Origin: Enterobacter chengduensis | GTDB lineage: Bacteria; Pseudomonadota; Gammaproteobacteria; Enterobacterales; Enterobacteriaceae | NCBI RefSeq assembly: GCF_001984825.2 | Contig: NZ_CP043318.1 | Coordinates: forward strand, 310,001-374,000 | Direction: 5' to 3' | Length of the DNA: 64,000 nucleotides | In this document: positions 49,842 to 58,735 of the stretch, piece by piece | Numbering within the stretch: the first letter of the stretch is position 1 | Layout: each line of letters opens with the position of its first letter | Translations under genes and position numbers: made by a program | The notes under the pieces: generated by a model | Database searches by the model: none | Seen by the model: the letters and a program-made list of their open reading frames with translations, nothing else | What the model was told of the DNA's origin: nothing

Positions 49842-51800
49842 CTAGGAAGGCATTGCGATGGCCTGCTTCTCTTCGAGCAGTTTTTCCACCACGCCAGGAT
49901 CCGCGAGCGTTGAGGTATCACCGAGGTTGCTGGTATCCCCCGCCGCGATTTTGCGCAATATACGGCGCATAATTTTGCCGGAGCGGGTCTTCGGCAGCGA
50001 GTCGGTCCAGTGCAGCACGTCCGGCGTCGCCAGCGGGCCAATCTCTTTACGCACCCAGTTGCGCACCTCGGCGTACAGTTCCGGTGACGGCTCCTCGCCG
50101 TGGTTCAGCGTGACGTAGGCGTAAATCGCCTGGCCTTTGATGTTGTGCGGGATCCCAACAACGGCGGCTTCGGCAATCTTCGGATGCGATACCAGGGCCG
50201 ATTCAATCTCGGCGGTGCCCAGACGGTGGCCGGAGACGTTCAGCACGTCGTCCACGCGGCCGGTGATCCAGTAATAGCCATCTTCGTCACGACGCGCGCC
50301 GTCGCCGCTGAAGTACATGTTTTTAAAGGTCGAGAAGTAGGTCTGCTCGAAGCGATCGTGATCGCCGAACAGGGTACGCGCCTGGCCCGGCCACGAGTCT
50401 GTGATGACCAGGTTGCCTTCGGTGGCACCGTCCAGCGGGTTGCCTTCGTTATCCACCAGCGCAGGCTGGACGCCGAAGAACGGACGGGTTGCCGAGCCGG
50501 CTTTCAGCTGCGTGGCGCCCGGCATCGGGGTGATCATAAAGCCGCCGGTTTCAGTCTGCCACCAGGTGTCCATCACCGGACATTTCTCGTTGCCGATTTT
50601 CTTCCAGTACCATTCCCAGGCTTCCGGGTTGATTGGCTCACCCACTGACCCGAGGATGCGCAACGAAGAGCGGTCGGTGCCTTCGATGGCCTTATCGCCT
50701 TCCGCCATCAATGCGCGGATCGCCGTTGGCGCGGTATAGAGAATATTGACCTGGTGCTTGTCGACGACCTGGCACATCCGCGCCGGGGTCGGCCAGTTGG
50801 GTACGCCCTCAAACATCAGCGTGGTCGCGCCGCAGGCCAGCGGGCCGTACAGCAGGTAGCTGTGCCCGGTCACCCAGCCCACGTCGGCGGTACACCAGTA
50901 GATGTCGCCGGGGTGGTAGTCGAAGACGTATTTAAAGGTGGTGGCCGCGTAGACCAGATAGCCGCCGGTGGTGTGCAGCACGCCTTTCGGCTTACCGGTT
51001 GAGCCGGAGGTATAAAGAATGAAAAGCGGATCTTCAGCGTTCATCTCTTCCGGCTGATGCTGGTCGCTCGCTTTTTCAATCAGGTCGCTCCACCACAGGT
51101 CGCGCCCCTCGTTCCAGTCGATTTTGCCGCCGGTACGCTTAAGGACGATGACGTTGCTGACCGTTTTGACGTTCGGGTTTTTCAGCGCTTCGTCGACGTT
51201 TTTCTTCAGCGGGATACCGCGTCCGGCGCGCACGCCTTCATCGGCGGTGATCACCAGTTTTGAGCTGGAATCGACAATACGGCCCGCCACCGCTTCCGGG
51301 GAGAAGCCGCCGAAAATCACCGAGTGAATTGCCCCGATGCGCGCGCAGGCCAGCATAGCCACCGCCGCTTCCGGCACCATCGGCATATAGATCGCGACCA
51401 CATCGCCCTTTTTAATGCCTTTTTCCAGCAGGACGTTGGCGAAGCGGCACACGTCGCGGTGCAGCTCTTTATAGGTAATGTGCTTGCTCTGCGAGGCGTC
51501 ATCGCCTTCCCAGATGATGGCGGTTTCATTCCCGCGCTCGGCAAGGTGACGATCCAGGCAGTTCGCCGCCAGGTTCAGGGTGCCATCTTCATACCATTTA
51601 ATGGAGACATTGCCGGGCGCAAAGGAGGTGTTCTTCACCTTCTGATATGGCTTGATCCAGTCAAGAATATGGCCCTGCTCGCCCCAGAAGGCGTCCGGGG
51701 CGGTGATAGATTGCTGATACTTCTCGTGGTACTGCTCCGGGTTTATCAGGCAACGGTCCGCAATATTAGCGGGAATGTCATGTTTGTGTATTTGGCTCAT
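49842..51800 (-). CDS. acs: Acs, acetyl-CoA synthetase
   Basis: Converts acetate, ATP and CoA to acetyl-CoA; the scavenging, high-affinity route. It has 652 residues: adenylate motif [55 protein letters not shown], and Lys609 in [11 protein letters not shown], the residue acetylated by Pat and deacetylated by CobB. It leads the acs-yjcH-actP operon. In K-12 the nrf operon lies upstream of it; here gltP does. Confidence 0.97.
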   Translation of the reverse strand: MSQIHKHDIPANIADRCLINPEQYHEKYQQSITAPDAFWGEQGHILDWIKPYQKVKNTSFAPGNVSIKWYEDGTLNLAANCLDRHLAERGNETAIIWEGDDASQSKHITYKELHRDVCRFANVLLEKGIKKGDVVAIYMPMVPEAAVAMLACARIGAIHSVIFGGFSPEAVAGRIVDSSSKLVITADEGVRAGRGIPLKKNVDEALKNPNVKTVSNVIVLKRTGGKIDWNEGRDLWWSDLIEKASDQHQPEEMNAEDPLFILYTSGSTGKPKGVLHTTGGYLVYAATTFKYVFDYHPGDIYWCTADVGWVTGHSYLLYGPLACGATTLMFEGVPNWPTPARMCQVVDKHQVNILYTAPTAIRALMAEGDKAIEGTDRSSLRILGSVGEPINPEAWEWYWKKIGNEKCPVMDTWWQTETGGFMITPMPGATQLKAGSATRPFFGVQPALVDNEGNPLDGATEGNLVITDSWPGQARTLFGDHDRFEQTYFSTFKNMYFSGDGARRDEDGYYWITGRVDDVLNVSGHRLGTAEIESALVSHPKIAEAAVVGIPHNIKGQAIYAYVTLNHGEEPSPELYAEVRNWVRKEIGPLATPDVLHWTDSLPKTRSGKIMRRILRKIAAGDTSNLGDTSTLADPGVVEKLLEEKQAIAMPS

Positions 51801-52223
51801 GGCTTTTTTTCTCCTTGTAAGATGTTAATAATATGTCACTAAAACGTTAATTGTAGGGGCTTTACAAGCTTTGTTTATTATTTGGGCTACAGATCACGCA
51901 TTGTTTGAACAGGTTGAAAAATGAGCGAATGAAACTTTGAAGGAAAATAATTCACGCCAACAATTATTCACATTTATGTTTAAAAAAGCGTTTTAATAAC
52001 AAAAGGTTATTTATCAGAATCAGGAGAAACTCTCGTCACAGACGCTTTTACGGGTGAAATGCGTCGATCTTTAAGGCTTGCGCAACAGGCCGCGCAGATG
52101 ATACTCATACGCCGCGTTAAAAAATCCCATAAATCGACGCAACACAATTCATACCCTTTCAGTATGTCCCCATATTCATGCAGTTTTCGTGAATAAGGCG
52201 CTTCATTGAGGAAGTCAGTTTCT
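51801..52223. other. Long divergent promoter region between acs and gltP
   Basis: 423 bases, A+T-rich near acs. It contains no gene I can support; in K-12 the corresponding gap is filled by nrfABCDEFG. A CRP-like site is noted separately. The part near gltP contains a dense run of small direct and inverted motifs (for example TTCATGCAGTTTTCGTGAA) that I cannot assign. Confidence 0.55.
51881..51902 (-). promoter_or_regulatory. Candidate CRP site of the acs promoter
   Basis: On the minus strand the half-site CGTGATCT is good, but its partner (GCCCAAA) is poor. It lies 81-102 bases upstream of the acs start codon. CRP dependence of acs is established in E. coli; this assignment is tentative. 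Confidence 0.35.
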
Positions 52224-53537
52224 ATGAAAAACGTTAAAGTCAGCCTCGCCTGGCAGATCTTAATCGCCCTTGTGCTGGGCATTCTGCTGGGCAGTTACCT
52301 CCACTATCACAGCGACAGCCGCGAGTGGCTGATTGCGAACCTGCTTTCCCCGGCAGGGGATATCTTTATTCATCTGATCAAGATGATTGTGGTACCGATT
52401 GTGATCTCGACGCTGGTGGTGGGTATCGCGGGCGTCGGCGATGCGAAGCAGTTAGGCCGTATTGGTGCGAAAACCATTATCTATTTCGAAGTGATCACTA
52501 CGGTTGCGATTATCCTGGGTATTACCCTGGCGAACGTGTTCCAGCCGGGTTCCGGGATCGATATGTCGCAGCTGGCAACGGTGGATATTTCGAAATACCA
52601 AAGCACCACGGCGGATGTACAAAGCCATGCGCACGGCCTGATGGGCACCATCCTTTCTCTGGTGCCGACCAACATCGTGGCATCGATGGCGAAGGGTGAG
52701 ATGTTGCCGATTATCTTCTTCTCGGTGCTATTTGGTCTGGGGCTCTCTTCACTGCCGGCAACGCACCGCGAACCGCTGGTGACCGTGTTCCGCTCTATCT
52801 CCGAAACCATGTTTAAAGTGACCCACATGGTGATGCGCTACGCGCCGGTAGGGGTGTTTGCGCTTATCGCCGTCACCGTGGCGAACTTCGGTTTTGCCTC
52901 CCTCTGGCCGCTGGCGAAGCTGGTGATCCTGGTTCACTTCGCCATCCTGTTCTTTGCGCTGGTGGTGCTGGGCATCGTGGCGCGCCTGTGCGGGCTGAGC
53001 ATCTGGATCCTGATTCGTATCCTGAAGGATGAACTGATTCTGGCCTACTCCACGGCAAGCTCTGAGAGCGTGCTGCCGCGTATTATTGAGAAGATGGAAG
53101 CCTACGGCGCGCCAGCGTCGATCACCAGCTTCGTTGTTCCAACCGGCTACTCCTTTAACCTGGACGGCTCCACGCTGTACCAGAGTATCGCCGCTATCTT
53201 TATTGCGCAGCTGTACGGCATTGACCTGTCGCTGTGGCAGGAGATCGTGCTGGTGCTGACGCTGATGGTGACGTCTAAAGGTATTGCCGGCGTTCCGGGC
53301 GTTTCGTTCGTGGTGCTGCTGGCAACGCTGGGCAGCGTCGGCATTCCGCTGGAAGGCCTGGCGTTTATTGCGGGTGTCGACCGTATCCTCGACATGGCGC
53401 GTACGGCGCTGAACGTGGTGGGTAACGCGCTGGCGGTGCTGGTTATCGCCAAGTGGGAACATAAATTCGATCGTAAAAAGGCGCTGGCGTACGAACGCGA
53501 GGTGCTGGGTCGTTTTGATAAGACGGCTGACCAGTAA
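52224..53537 (+). CDS. gltP: GltP, glutamate/aspartate:proton symporter
   Basis: DAACS-family inner-membrane carrier for glutamate and aspartate. It has 437 residues with about eight transmembrane helices and two re-entrant loops: the serine-rich loop AYSTASSESVLPRIIEKM and SFVVPTGYSFNLDGSTLYQSIAAIFIAQ. ATG 52224 (MKNVKVSLAWQILIALVLG) follows GAGGAA; six upstream codons are open but not needed. Confidence 0.97.
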   Translation: MKNVKVSLAWQILIALVLGILLGSYLHYHSDSREWLIANLLSPAGDIFIHLIKMIVVPIVISTLVVGIAGVGDAKQLGRIGAKTIIYFEVITTVAIILGITLANVFQPGSGIDMSQLATVDISKYQSTTADVQSHAHGLMGTILSLVPTNIVASMAKGEMLPIIFFSVLFGLGLSSLPATHREPLVTVFRSISETMFKVTHMVMRYAPVGVFALIAVTVANFGFASLWPLAKLVILVHFAILFFALVVLGIVARLCGLSIWILIRILKDELILAYSTASSESVLPRIIEKMEAYGAPASITSFVVPTGYSFNLDGSTLYQSIAAIFIAQLYGIDLSLWQEIVLVLTLMVTSKGIAGVPGVSFVVLLATLGSVGIPLEGLAFIAGVDRILDMARTALNVVGNALAVLVIAKWEHKFDRKKALAYEREVLGRFDKTADQ

Positions 53538-53545
53538 TGTGTTAA

Positions 53546-53614
53546 GCCCGGTGGCGCTGCGCTTACCGGGCCTACGGGTTTTGTAGGCCGGGTAAGGCGA
53601 AGCCGCCACCCGGC
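53546..53614. repeat. Inverted pair of classical REP units between gltP and yjcO
   Basis: GCCCGGTGGCGCTGCGC...CCGGGCCTACG faces GTAGGCCGGGTAAGGCGAAG...CACCCGGC. The pair fills the gap between convergent gltP and yjcO. Confidence 0.88.
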
Positions 53615-53617
53615 ACT

Positions 53618-54292
53618 TTATTCTCCGCTCAACGCATCAAACTCTTCGCAGCCCGTATCAAACCCTTCAGTGCAGCTCAGGTTCAACCAGTAAAGCGCTT
53701 TCTGTTTATTCGGCGTGATAAAGCCTTTCTCGCCCTGCCTGAACAACATTCCTGCCCAGTACTCGGCGTAGCCCGTACGTGAAAGTGCTGAACTGCGCTT
53801 GAACCATGAGGCGGCCTGCAGATCATCCTGCGCCACCTCTACGCCGTTGGCATATATCAGCCCGAGCAGCATTTGCGCATCGACCGCAGAGTCGTTGTCG
53901 ATATCTTCGGTCGCCGTTTGCAGCAGTTTGATGGCCTGAGGGTAGTCGGTTTTACCGGCCTGAGTATTGACCAGCACGCGGGCCAGCATAATCGCGCCGC
54001 GTTTGCTGCCTGCAATATTGGCCTGTTGCGCGAGGGCTTTGGCCTGGGCGTAATCGCCCTGCGTAAAGTGGATTTGCGACAACAGCGCCATGGCGTCGAC
54101 GTCGCCACCTTTTGCCGCTTTTTCGGCCCACAGCGCAGCCTGCTTGCTGTCGCCAGAGCTGAAGTATGTATCGGCAAGATAATACTGGGCGCGGGCATCA
54201 CCGGCTTCCGCCTGCTTTTGATACTGGCTGCCTATCTCATCTGCATGGGCAAGGGAGGTTAAAAAGAATAACAGCAGAAAAATGGGTTTCAT
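53618..54292 (-). CDS. yjcO: YjcO, Sel1-repeat periplasmic protein
   Basis: Exported protein of 224 residues with a 17-residue signal peptide (MKPIFLLLFFLTSLAHA). The mature part is built of Sel1/TPR-like repeats (GDARAQYYLADTYFSSGDSKQAALWAEKAAKGG; DAQMLLGLIYANGVEVAQDDLQAASWFKRSS), with two late cysteines that could form a disulphide. Function unknown. The order gltP-yjcO-fdhF is that of K-12, except for the hok/IS150 insert. Confidence 0.92.
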   Translation of the reverse strand: MKPIFLLLFFLTSLAHADEIGSQYQKQAEAGDARAQYYLADTYFSSGDSKQAALWAEKAAKGGDVDAMALLSQIHFTQGDYAQAKALAQQANIAGSKRGAIMLARVLVNTQAGKTDYPQAIKLLQTATEDIDNDSAVDAQMLLGLIYANGVEVAQDDLQAASWFKRSSALSRTGYAEYWAGMLFRQGEKGFITPNKQKALYWLNLSCTEGFDTGCEEFDALSGE

Positions 54293-54381
54293 GGATTCTT
54301 ATCATCTGGGTACACGCCGCGCAGTATAATCGCGGTGGCGGAAGAAAAAAATGGGTGCGTTAAGACCTCAGCATCCTACAA

Positions 54382-54408
54382 GCCGGGCGGAACCGCTGTT
54401 CCGCCCGA
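54382..54408 (-). terminator. Hairpin after the hok-type gene
   Basis: GGGCGGAAC-CGCT-GTTCCGCCC, a perfect 9-bp stem 5 bases past the toxin stop on the minus strand. A GC-rich hairpin follows hok in plasmid R1 as well. A short AAGCC/GGCTT extension is present but there is no long T-tract. Confidence 0.65.
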
Positions 54409-54413
54409 AGAGG

Positions 54414-54566
54414 TTAGCCTGCGTTGCAGGCTAATTTAGCCGCCACCTCCTGATGTTCACCCTTTATTGAAAACTCGCATAACTTACCGCGAGTAATAAA
54501 GGTAAAGATCACTATCGTCAGGCAAATAATAAAGACGATACCTAACGCAGTTTTTAATGGCGTCAT
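54414..54566 (-). CDS. Hok/Gef-family toxin peptide
   Basis: 50-residue membrane peptide of the Hok type: MTPLKTALGIVFIICLTIV as the transmembrane helix, then FTFITRGKLCEF with the family-typical cysteine, then GEHQEVAAKLACNAG, which parallels GHREVAAFMA of R1 Hok. AAGGAGT lies 8 bases before the ATG. The leader upstream keeps the inverted GAGGCTACTC/GAGTAGCCTC stem of hok mRNAs but is interrupted by IS150 at 54642. The toxin would depolarise the membrane if translated; it is now cut off from its own promoter. Confidence 0.85.
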   Translation of the reverse strand: MTPLKTALGIVFIICLTIVIFTFITRGKLCEFSIKGEHQEVAAKLACNAG

Positions 54567-54578
54567 GCCTTTTACTCC

Positions 54579-54641
54579 TTGTCAAAAAAAGAATAAGAGG
54601 CTACTCTCAACCTGTTGGGAGTTGAGGGAGTAGCCTCGGGT
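54579..54641 (+). ncRNA. 5' part of a sok-type antisense RNA, cut by IS150
   Basis: A promoter-like TTGTCA (54579) and TACTCT (54602) with a 17-base spacer reads toward GAGGGAGTAGCCTCGGGT, the hallmark of Sok antisense RNAs opposite the hok leader. The RNA would continue through GGTAAATG and a CCCGGGGCTT terminator, but that half now lies at 56085, beyond IS150. Assignment is by analogy to the R1 and chromosomal hok/sok loci. Confidence 0.55.
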
Positions 54642-54667
54642 TGTACTGACCCCAAAAAGTTGGACAG

Positions 54668-55519
54668 TTAAACACGAGGCACATAGGTCTGGGTTCGATA
54701 TTCAATTGGACTCAGACCTTTTAATTTCAGGCTAATTCTTCTGCTGTTGTAGTAGTCAATATATTCCGTAACAGCATCCTTCAGTTCGCTTATATTACTG
54801 AACTCGTCAAGATAAAAACACTCCGACTTTAAGGTTCCAAAGAAACATTCCACGACTGCATTATCCAGACAATTGCCTTTTCTGGACATGCTCTGTGTAA
54901 TGCCTTGTTCTTTAAGGATGTTTTGATACCTTCTCATACGATACTGCCATCCCTGGTCAGAGTGCAGAATAGGATGCTCGTGAGGCTTAAGCTTTTTGAA
55001 TGCCTGATCGAGCATATTCTCGACCATGTTCATCACAGGTCTTTCCGACAGGCTGTAAGAAATAACTTCGTTGTTGAAGAGATCTATTACTGGAGACAAA
55101 TACAGCTTTCGCCCATTGACTGCAAATTCAGTAACGTCGGTAACCCACTTCTCGTTTGGCCGTGTAGCCTTGAAATCCCTTTGGAGAACATTGGGGGCGG
55201 TTTGCCCTACCTCTCCTCTGTAGGAGCTGTATCGCTTGACCTTAATCGCTGCCTTAAGCGAGAGGGTTCCCATCAGGCGCTGAACGGCTTTATGGTTAAT
55301 CCGTTCCCCGTCTCGATGGAGAGACAACGTTACCCTACGGTATCCGTAACGACCTTTATTCTCGTGATAAATCTCACCAATACGCTTTTTAACATCCGCA
55401 TACTTATCAGGCTTGCTGAGAGCCTTTAGATGGTAATAAAACGTACTGCGCGGTATCTCCGCTGCCTTGAGAAGCTCATCAAGAGGGTAAAACTGCCTTA
55501 GCTCGTTGAGTACTTTCAC
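54668..55519 (-). CDS. insK: IS150 OrfB (InsK), transposase catalytic part
   Basis: Integrase-type domain (DDE) of IS150, 283 residues, near-identical to E. coli InsK. The HTH_21 region ([14 protein letters not shown]) precedes the rve core with [25 protein letters not shown] (first Asp), HSDQGWQY (second Asp) and [14 protein letters not shown] (Glu). It is normally made as an OrfAB fusion by -1 frameshifting at AAAAAAG (complement of 55549-55555). Confidence 0.96.
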   Translation of the reverse strand: MKVLNELRQFYPLDELLKAAEIPRSTFYYHLKALSKPDKYADVKKRIGEIYHENKGRYGYRRVTLSLHRDGERINHKAVQRLMGTLSLKAAIKVKRYSSYRGEVGQTAPNVLQRDFKATRPNEKWVTDVTEFAVNGRKLYLSPVIDLFNNEVISYSLSERPVMNMVENMLDQAFKKLKPHEHPILHSDQGWQYRMRRYQNILKEQGITQSMSRKGNCLDNAVVECFFGTLKSECFYLDEFSNISELKDAVTEYIDYYNSRRISLKLKGLSPIEYRTQTYVPRV

Positions 55520-56037
55520 TTTTTCGCGGGATGAGCTAAGGCTTTCAGCTTTTTTAGATACGTAAGCCGCATTTCAAGGAATCGAACTTGTCTTTCAAGA
55601 TCCTCAATACGTCGGTCTTTCGACAGCTCCAATGCTAACGCCGCTTTTTCTGGATCAACTGACATTGTAATGTTTCTTTTGGTGCCGATCTTGAGTGCGC
55701 GTAAACCAGCTTCTCCGTGCTCCTCATAGACTTTCAGCCACTTGGCTACAGAACCACTACCAGCAAGCATAAAGTGAGCAGCAGCCTGATTGAGGGACAT
55801 CTGCTGCTCGGTCACGGCTTTCACGACCTTAATGCGCAACTCTGGATCAGCACTAACGCCTTTAGGTTTGGGAATTAAACCTTTTTCTCCATGTTTTTCA
55901 TAGAGGGCAACCCACGTCCTGACCTGGGTTCGAGGCACACCAAAACGTGCAGAGATGATCCTGTAACCATCATCAGTTGTGAAGTAGTGATTCACGACTT
56001 CAAGGCGCTTTTCGAAGGGGTATTTTGGCTTTGACAT
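55516..56037 (-). CDS. insJ: IS150 OrfA (InsJ)
   Basis: 173-residue DNA-binding protein of IS150, near-identical to E. coli InsJ. It has two helix-turn-helix regions (YPFEKRLEVVNHYFTTDDGYRIISARFGVPRTQVRTWVALYEKHG; SLNQAAAHFMLAGSGSVAKWLKVYEEHG) and a C-terminal leucine-zipper-like coiled coil (IEDLERQVRFLEMRLTYLKKLKAL) spanning the frameshift signal. Its stop overlaps insK by 4 bases. Confidence 0.96.
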   Translation of the reverse strand: MSKPKYPFEKRLEVVNHYFTTDDGYRIISARFGVPRTQVRTWVALYEKHGEKGLIPKPKGVSADPELRIKVVKAVTEQQMSLNQAAAHFMLAGSGSVAKWLKVYEEHGEAGLRALKIGTKRNITMSVDPEKAALALELSKDRRIEDLERQVRFLEMRLTYLKKLKALAHPAKK

Positions 56038-56084
56038 ATCAGGGACTATTCCATTTCATCGTCCAACAAAATGGGTGCAGTACA

Positions 56085-56165
56085 GGTAAATGAAAATTTC
56101 CCGGGGCTTCCTACTTTCTGTCCCTCAACAATGCTCAAGACAGAAAGTCTTAAGCACCCGCCGCA
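56085..56165 (-). other. Distal part of the hok/sok leader, separated by IS150
   Basis: On the minus strand this reads CTTTCTGTCTTGAGC...GACAGAAAGTAGGAAGCCCC...AAATTTTCATTTACC, matching the order of landmarks in the R1 hok leader (CTTTCTG...CAGAAAG, AGCCCC, TTTTCATTAACC). The CTTTCTGTC/GACAGAAAG stem and the CCCGGGGCTT sok terminator lie here. The hok promoter would be further right, before fdhF. Confidence 0.6.
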
Positions 56166-56285
56166 CATCTTATCTCTCTGAATTAAAATGCAAAGATGTA
56201 ATTCTATTCTGCGTAAATTACATTATTTCTGCGAGCCGCTTTCCAGAATAATAATTGATATTATTGATGAGCTAATCGGAAATAA

Positions 56286-56313
56286 AAAGGGAGTGAATAG
56301 TTCACTCCCTTTA
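56286..56313 (-). terminator. Terminator after fdhF
   Basis: GGGAGTGAA-TAG-TTCACTCCC, a perfect 9-bp stem with an A/T-tract on both sides; on the minus strand it is followed by TTTTTATT. It lies 25 bases past the fdhF stop. Confidence 0.9.
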
Positions 56314-56334
56314 TTCATCGATGAATTAAAGGCT

Positions 56335-58482
56335 TCAGCCCATTGCGCTTTCGCGCAGGCGGGCTTTCAGCTTGTTATATTCGTCGATCACATACCGTTC
56401 CGCCGCGTGCTGATCCGCAATCGGTTCAACGTTGACGGCGCAGTATTTATACTCCGGCGTTTTGGTTATCGGGCTTAAGTTCTCCGTCACCAGCTCGTTG
56501 CAGGCGCCAATCCACCACTGGTAGGTCATATAGACCGCCCCTTTGTTTGGACGATCGCTGACCTGCGCGCGGGTGATGATCCGCCCTTTGCGCGAGTTCA
56601 CCCACACCAGCGCTTCATCCTCGATGCCGAGGCGCTCCGCGTCGGCGGTGTTGATCTGCGCGTAACCCGGCTCGTCCGCCAGCGCGGCCAGCGCGGCGCA
56701 GTTACCGGTCATCGAACGACAGGAGTAGTGGCCCACTTCACGTACGGTTGAGAGCACCATCGGATACTCGTCGGTGAGTTTATCGATGGGGGCGACCCAG
56801 TCGCAGGTGAAGAACTGTGCCAGCCCGTTCGGGGTGTCGAACTTCTCCTTAAAGAGATAGGACGTGCCTTGATCGGCCTCCGACTCATCCCGGCACGGCC
56901 ACTGGATGTACCCCAGCTCGCCCATTTTTTCATAGGTGGCGCCGTAGAAGTCCGGGCACAGATGCCGCAACTCGTCCCAGATCTCCTGGGTGTTGTTGTA
57001 GTGCATCGGGTAGCCCATGCGGGTGGCGATTTCGCTGATGATTTGCCAGTCCGTTTTCAGATCCCACTTCGGCTCGACCGCCTTAAAGAAGCGCTGGAAG
57101 CCGCGGTCCGCCGCCGTGTAGACGCCTTCATGCTCGCCCCAGGAGGTCGACGGTAAAATCACGTCCGCCGCCGCCGCGGTTTTGGTCATGAAGATATCCT
57201 GGACAATCACCAGCTCCAGATCCTCAAACCCTTTACGCACCGCAGAGAGCTCGGCGTCGGTCTGGAGCGGATCTTCACCCATGATGTAGGCCGCACGCAC
57301 TTCGCCATGCGCCGCGCGGTGCGGCAGCTCGCTGATGCGATACCCGGTGTGTTCCGGCAGGCTTTCCACGCCCCAGGCCTTCGCGAATTTCTCGCGGTTT
57401 TCCGGGAACTTAACGTACTGGTAGCCCGGATAGGTATCCGGCAGCGCGCCCATATCGCAGGCGCCCTGGACGTTATTCTGACCACGTACCGGGTTAACGC
57501 CGACGTGCGCCTTGCCCAGGTTTCCCGTCAGCATGGCGAGGCTGGTCAGGGAACGCACGGTTTCCACGCCCTGGTAGAACTGGGTCACGCCCATGCCCCA
57601 GAGAATGGCGGCGGTTTTCGCCCCGGCGTACATTCGTGCGGCCTGGCGGATCTCCTGCGCGCTGACGCCGGTTATCGCTTCAACCGACTCTGGCGTATAG
57701 CCTTCGACAATTTTCTTATACTCTTCAAAACCTTCCGTGCGGCTGGCGACAAACGCCTGGTCGTACAGGTTCTCCTCAATAATGACGTGCCCCATCGCAT
57801 TCAACAGCGCGATGTTCGAGCCGTTTTTCAATGCAATGTGCATATCCGCAATGCGCGCGGTTTCAATTTTGCGCGGATCGCAGACGATGATTTTCGCCCC
57901 GTTCTGCTTAGCGCGAATAACGTGGTTCGCGACGATAGGGTGAGAATCCGCCGGGTTATAGCCAAAGATGAAGACGAGATCGGTATTATCTATCTCGTTG
58001 ATGGCATTACTCATTGCGCCGTTACCGACCGACTGGTGCAGACCTGCAACCGATGGGCCGTGTCAGACGCGAGCGCAGCAGTCGACGTTATTGGTTCCAA
58101 TAACGGCGCGCGCGAATTTTTGCATCACATAGTTGGTTTCATTCCCCGTCCCGCGTGAGGAACCGGTGGTCTGAATCGCATCCGGACCATACTTGGCCTT
58201 GATGGCGCTAAGGCGCGTGGCGACGTAATCCAGTGCCTCGCGCCAGCTGACGGCTTCCAGCTTGCCGCTGCGTTCGCGACGGATCATAGGGCTTTTCAGG
58301 CGCGGGGTGAGGATTTGGGTATCGTTAATAAAATCCCAGCCGTAGTAACCTTTCAGGCACAGCGTGCCCTGGTTGGTTTTCCCCTGTGCGGCCTCTGCCC
58401 GGACGATTTTGCCGTTATCGACCACCAGGTGGATCTTGCAACCTGAGGCACAATAAGGGCAAACCGTGACGACTTTCTTCAT
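56335..58482 (-). CDS. fdhF: FdhF, selenocysteine formate dehydrogenase H
   Basis: Catalytic subunit that oxidises formate in the formate hydrogenlyase complex. It has 715 residues, with an in-frame TGA (58063-58065) at codon 140 that encodes selenocysteine: CCARV-U-HGPSVAGLHQSVGNGAM. The 4Fe-4S cluster cysteines are Cys8, Cys11 and Cys15 in CPYCASGC, with a fourth in CLKG, followed by molybdopterin-binding domains (GACDMGALPDTYPG; MTGNCAALAALADEPGY). The start at 58482 (MKKVVTVCPYC) is that of E. coli. It is not a pseudogene despite the stop codon. Confidence 0.97.
58026..58065 (-). promoter_or_regulatory. SECIS element of fdhF
   Basis: Directly after the UGA, the message reads CACGGCCCATCGGTTGCAGG then TCTGCACCAGTCGGTCGGT, forming the SelB-binding hairpin with the GGTCTGC apical loop, as in E. 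coli fdhF. It is required for selenocysteine insertion. Confidence 0.9.
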
Positions 58483-58520
58483 CAGTCTGCTCCAGTTAAT
58501 CGAATCATTCGCACCCACTA

Positions 58521-58536
58521 TGCAGCTTCTATGCCA
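58521..58536 (-). promoter_or_regulatory. Sigma-54 promoter of fdhF
   Basis: On the minus strand TGGCATAGAAGCTGCA has GG and GC exactly 10 bases apart (-24/-12), 39 bases upstream of the start codon. fdhF is a known sigma-54/FhlA target in E. coli. Confidence 0.88.
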
Positions 58537-58607
58537 TGTTTTTTGTATGGCTACTCCCTGACTTTACGGCCCCTTCGCGGTGAAAACCCTGACAAAAAGC
58601 AGCCCAT

Positions 58608-58629
58608 CGTCAAAATTGACGTGTCGACA
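58608..58629. promoter_or_regulatory. Candidate FhlA upstream activating region
   Basis: Two adjoining palindromes, CGTCAAAATTGACG (58608-58621) and TGTCGACA (58622-58629), lie about 80-100 bases upstream of the fdhF -12 element, the distance expected of an enhancer for a sigma-54 activator. Identification with FhlA is by position only. Confidence 0.45.
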
Positions 58630-58735
58630 GGGCAGCGGATGTGACATGGGTTGAATTTCCGTCACTGAAAAAACCCTTTAACTGGAGCCGACGGCAGAAT
58701 GGTTCAGACTTAACATAATCCCCTGACGGAAGCAT

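Larger units (their letters stand above)
54642..56084 (-). mobile_element. IS150 (IS3 family), complete
   Basis: The element is 1443 bp, exactly the IS150 length. Ends are TGTACTGACCCCAAAAAG (at 54642) and, inverted, TGTACTGCACCCATTTTG (at 56084). The flanking GGT is duplicated (54639-54641 and 56085-56087), a 3-bp target duplication. It carries both orfs and the A6G frameshift site, so it looks functional and recently inserted. It interrupts the hok/sok leader. Confidence 0.95.

Noticed and set aside
54905..55429. Plus-strand open frame of 174 codons inside the insertion sequence.
   Set aside because: It lies opposite the IS150 transposase catalytic domain and has no independent support.
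58063..58065. Apparent nonsense codon splitting fdhF in two.
   Set aside because: It is the UGA selenocysteine codon at position 140, in the right context (CCARV-U-HGPSV) and followed by a SECIS hairpin.
57307..58158. A 283-codon plus-strand open frame opposite fdhF.
   Set aside because: No motif, no ribosome site, and it runs antisense through the conserved selenocysteine region.
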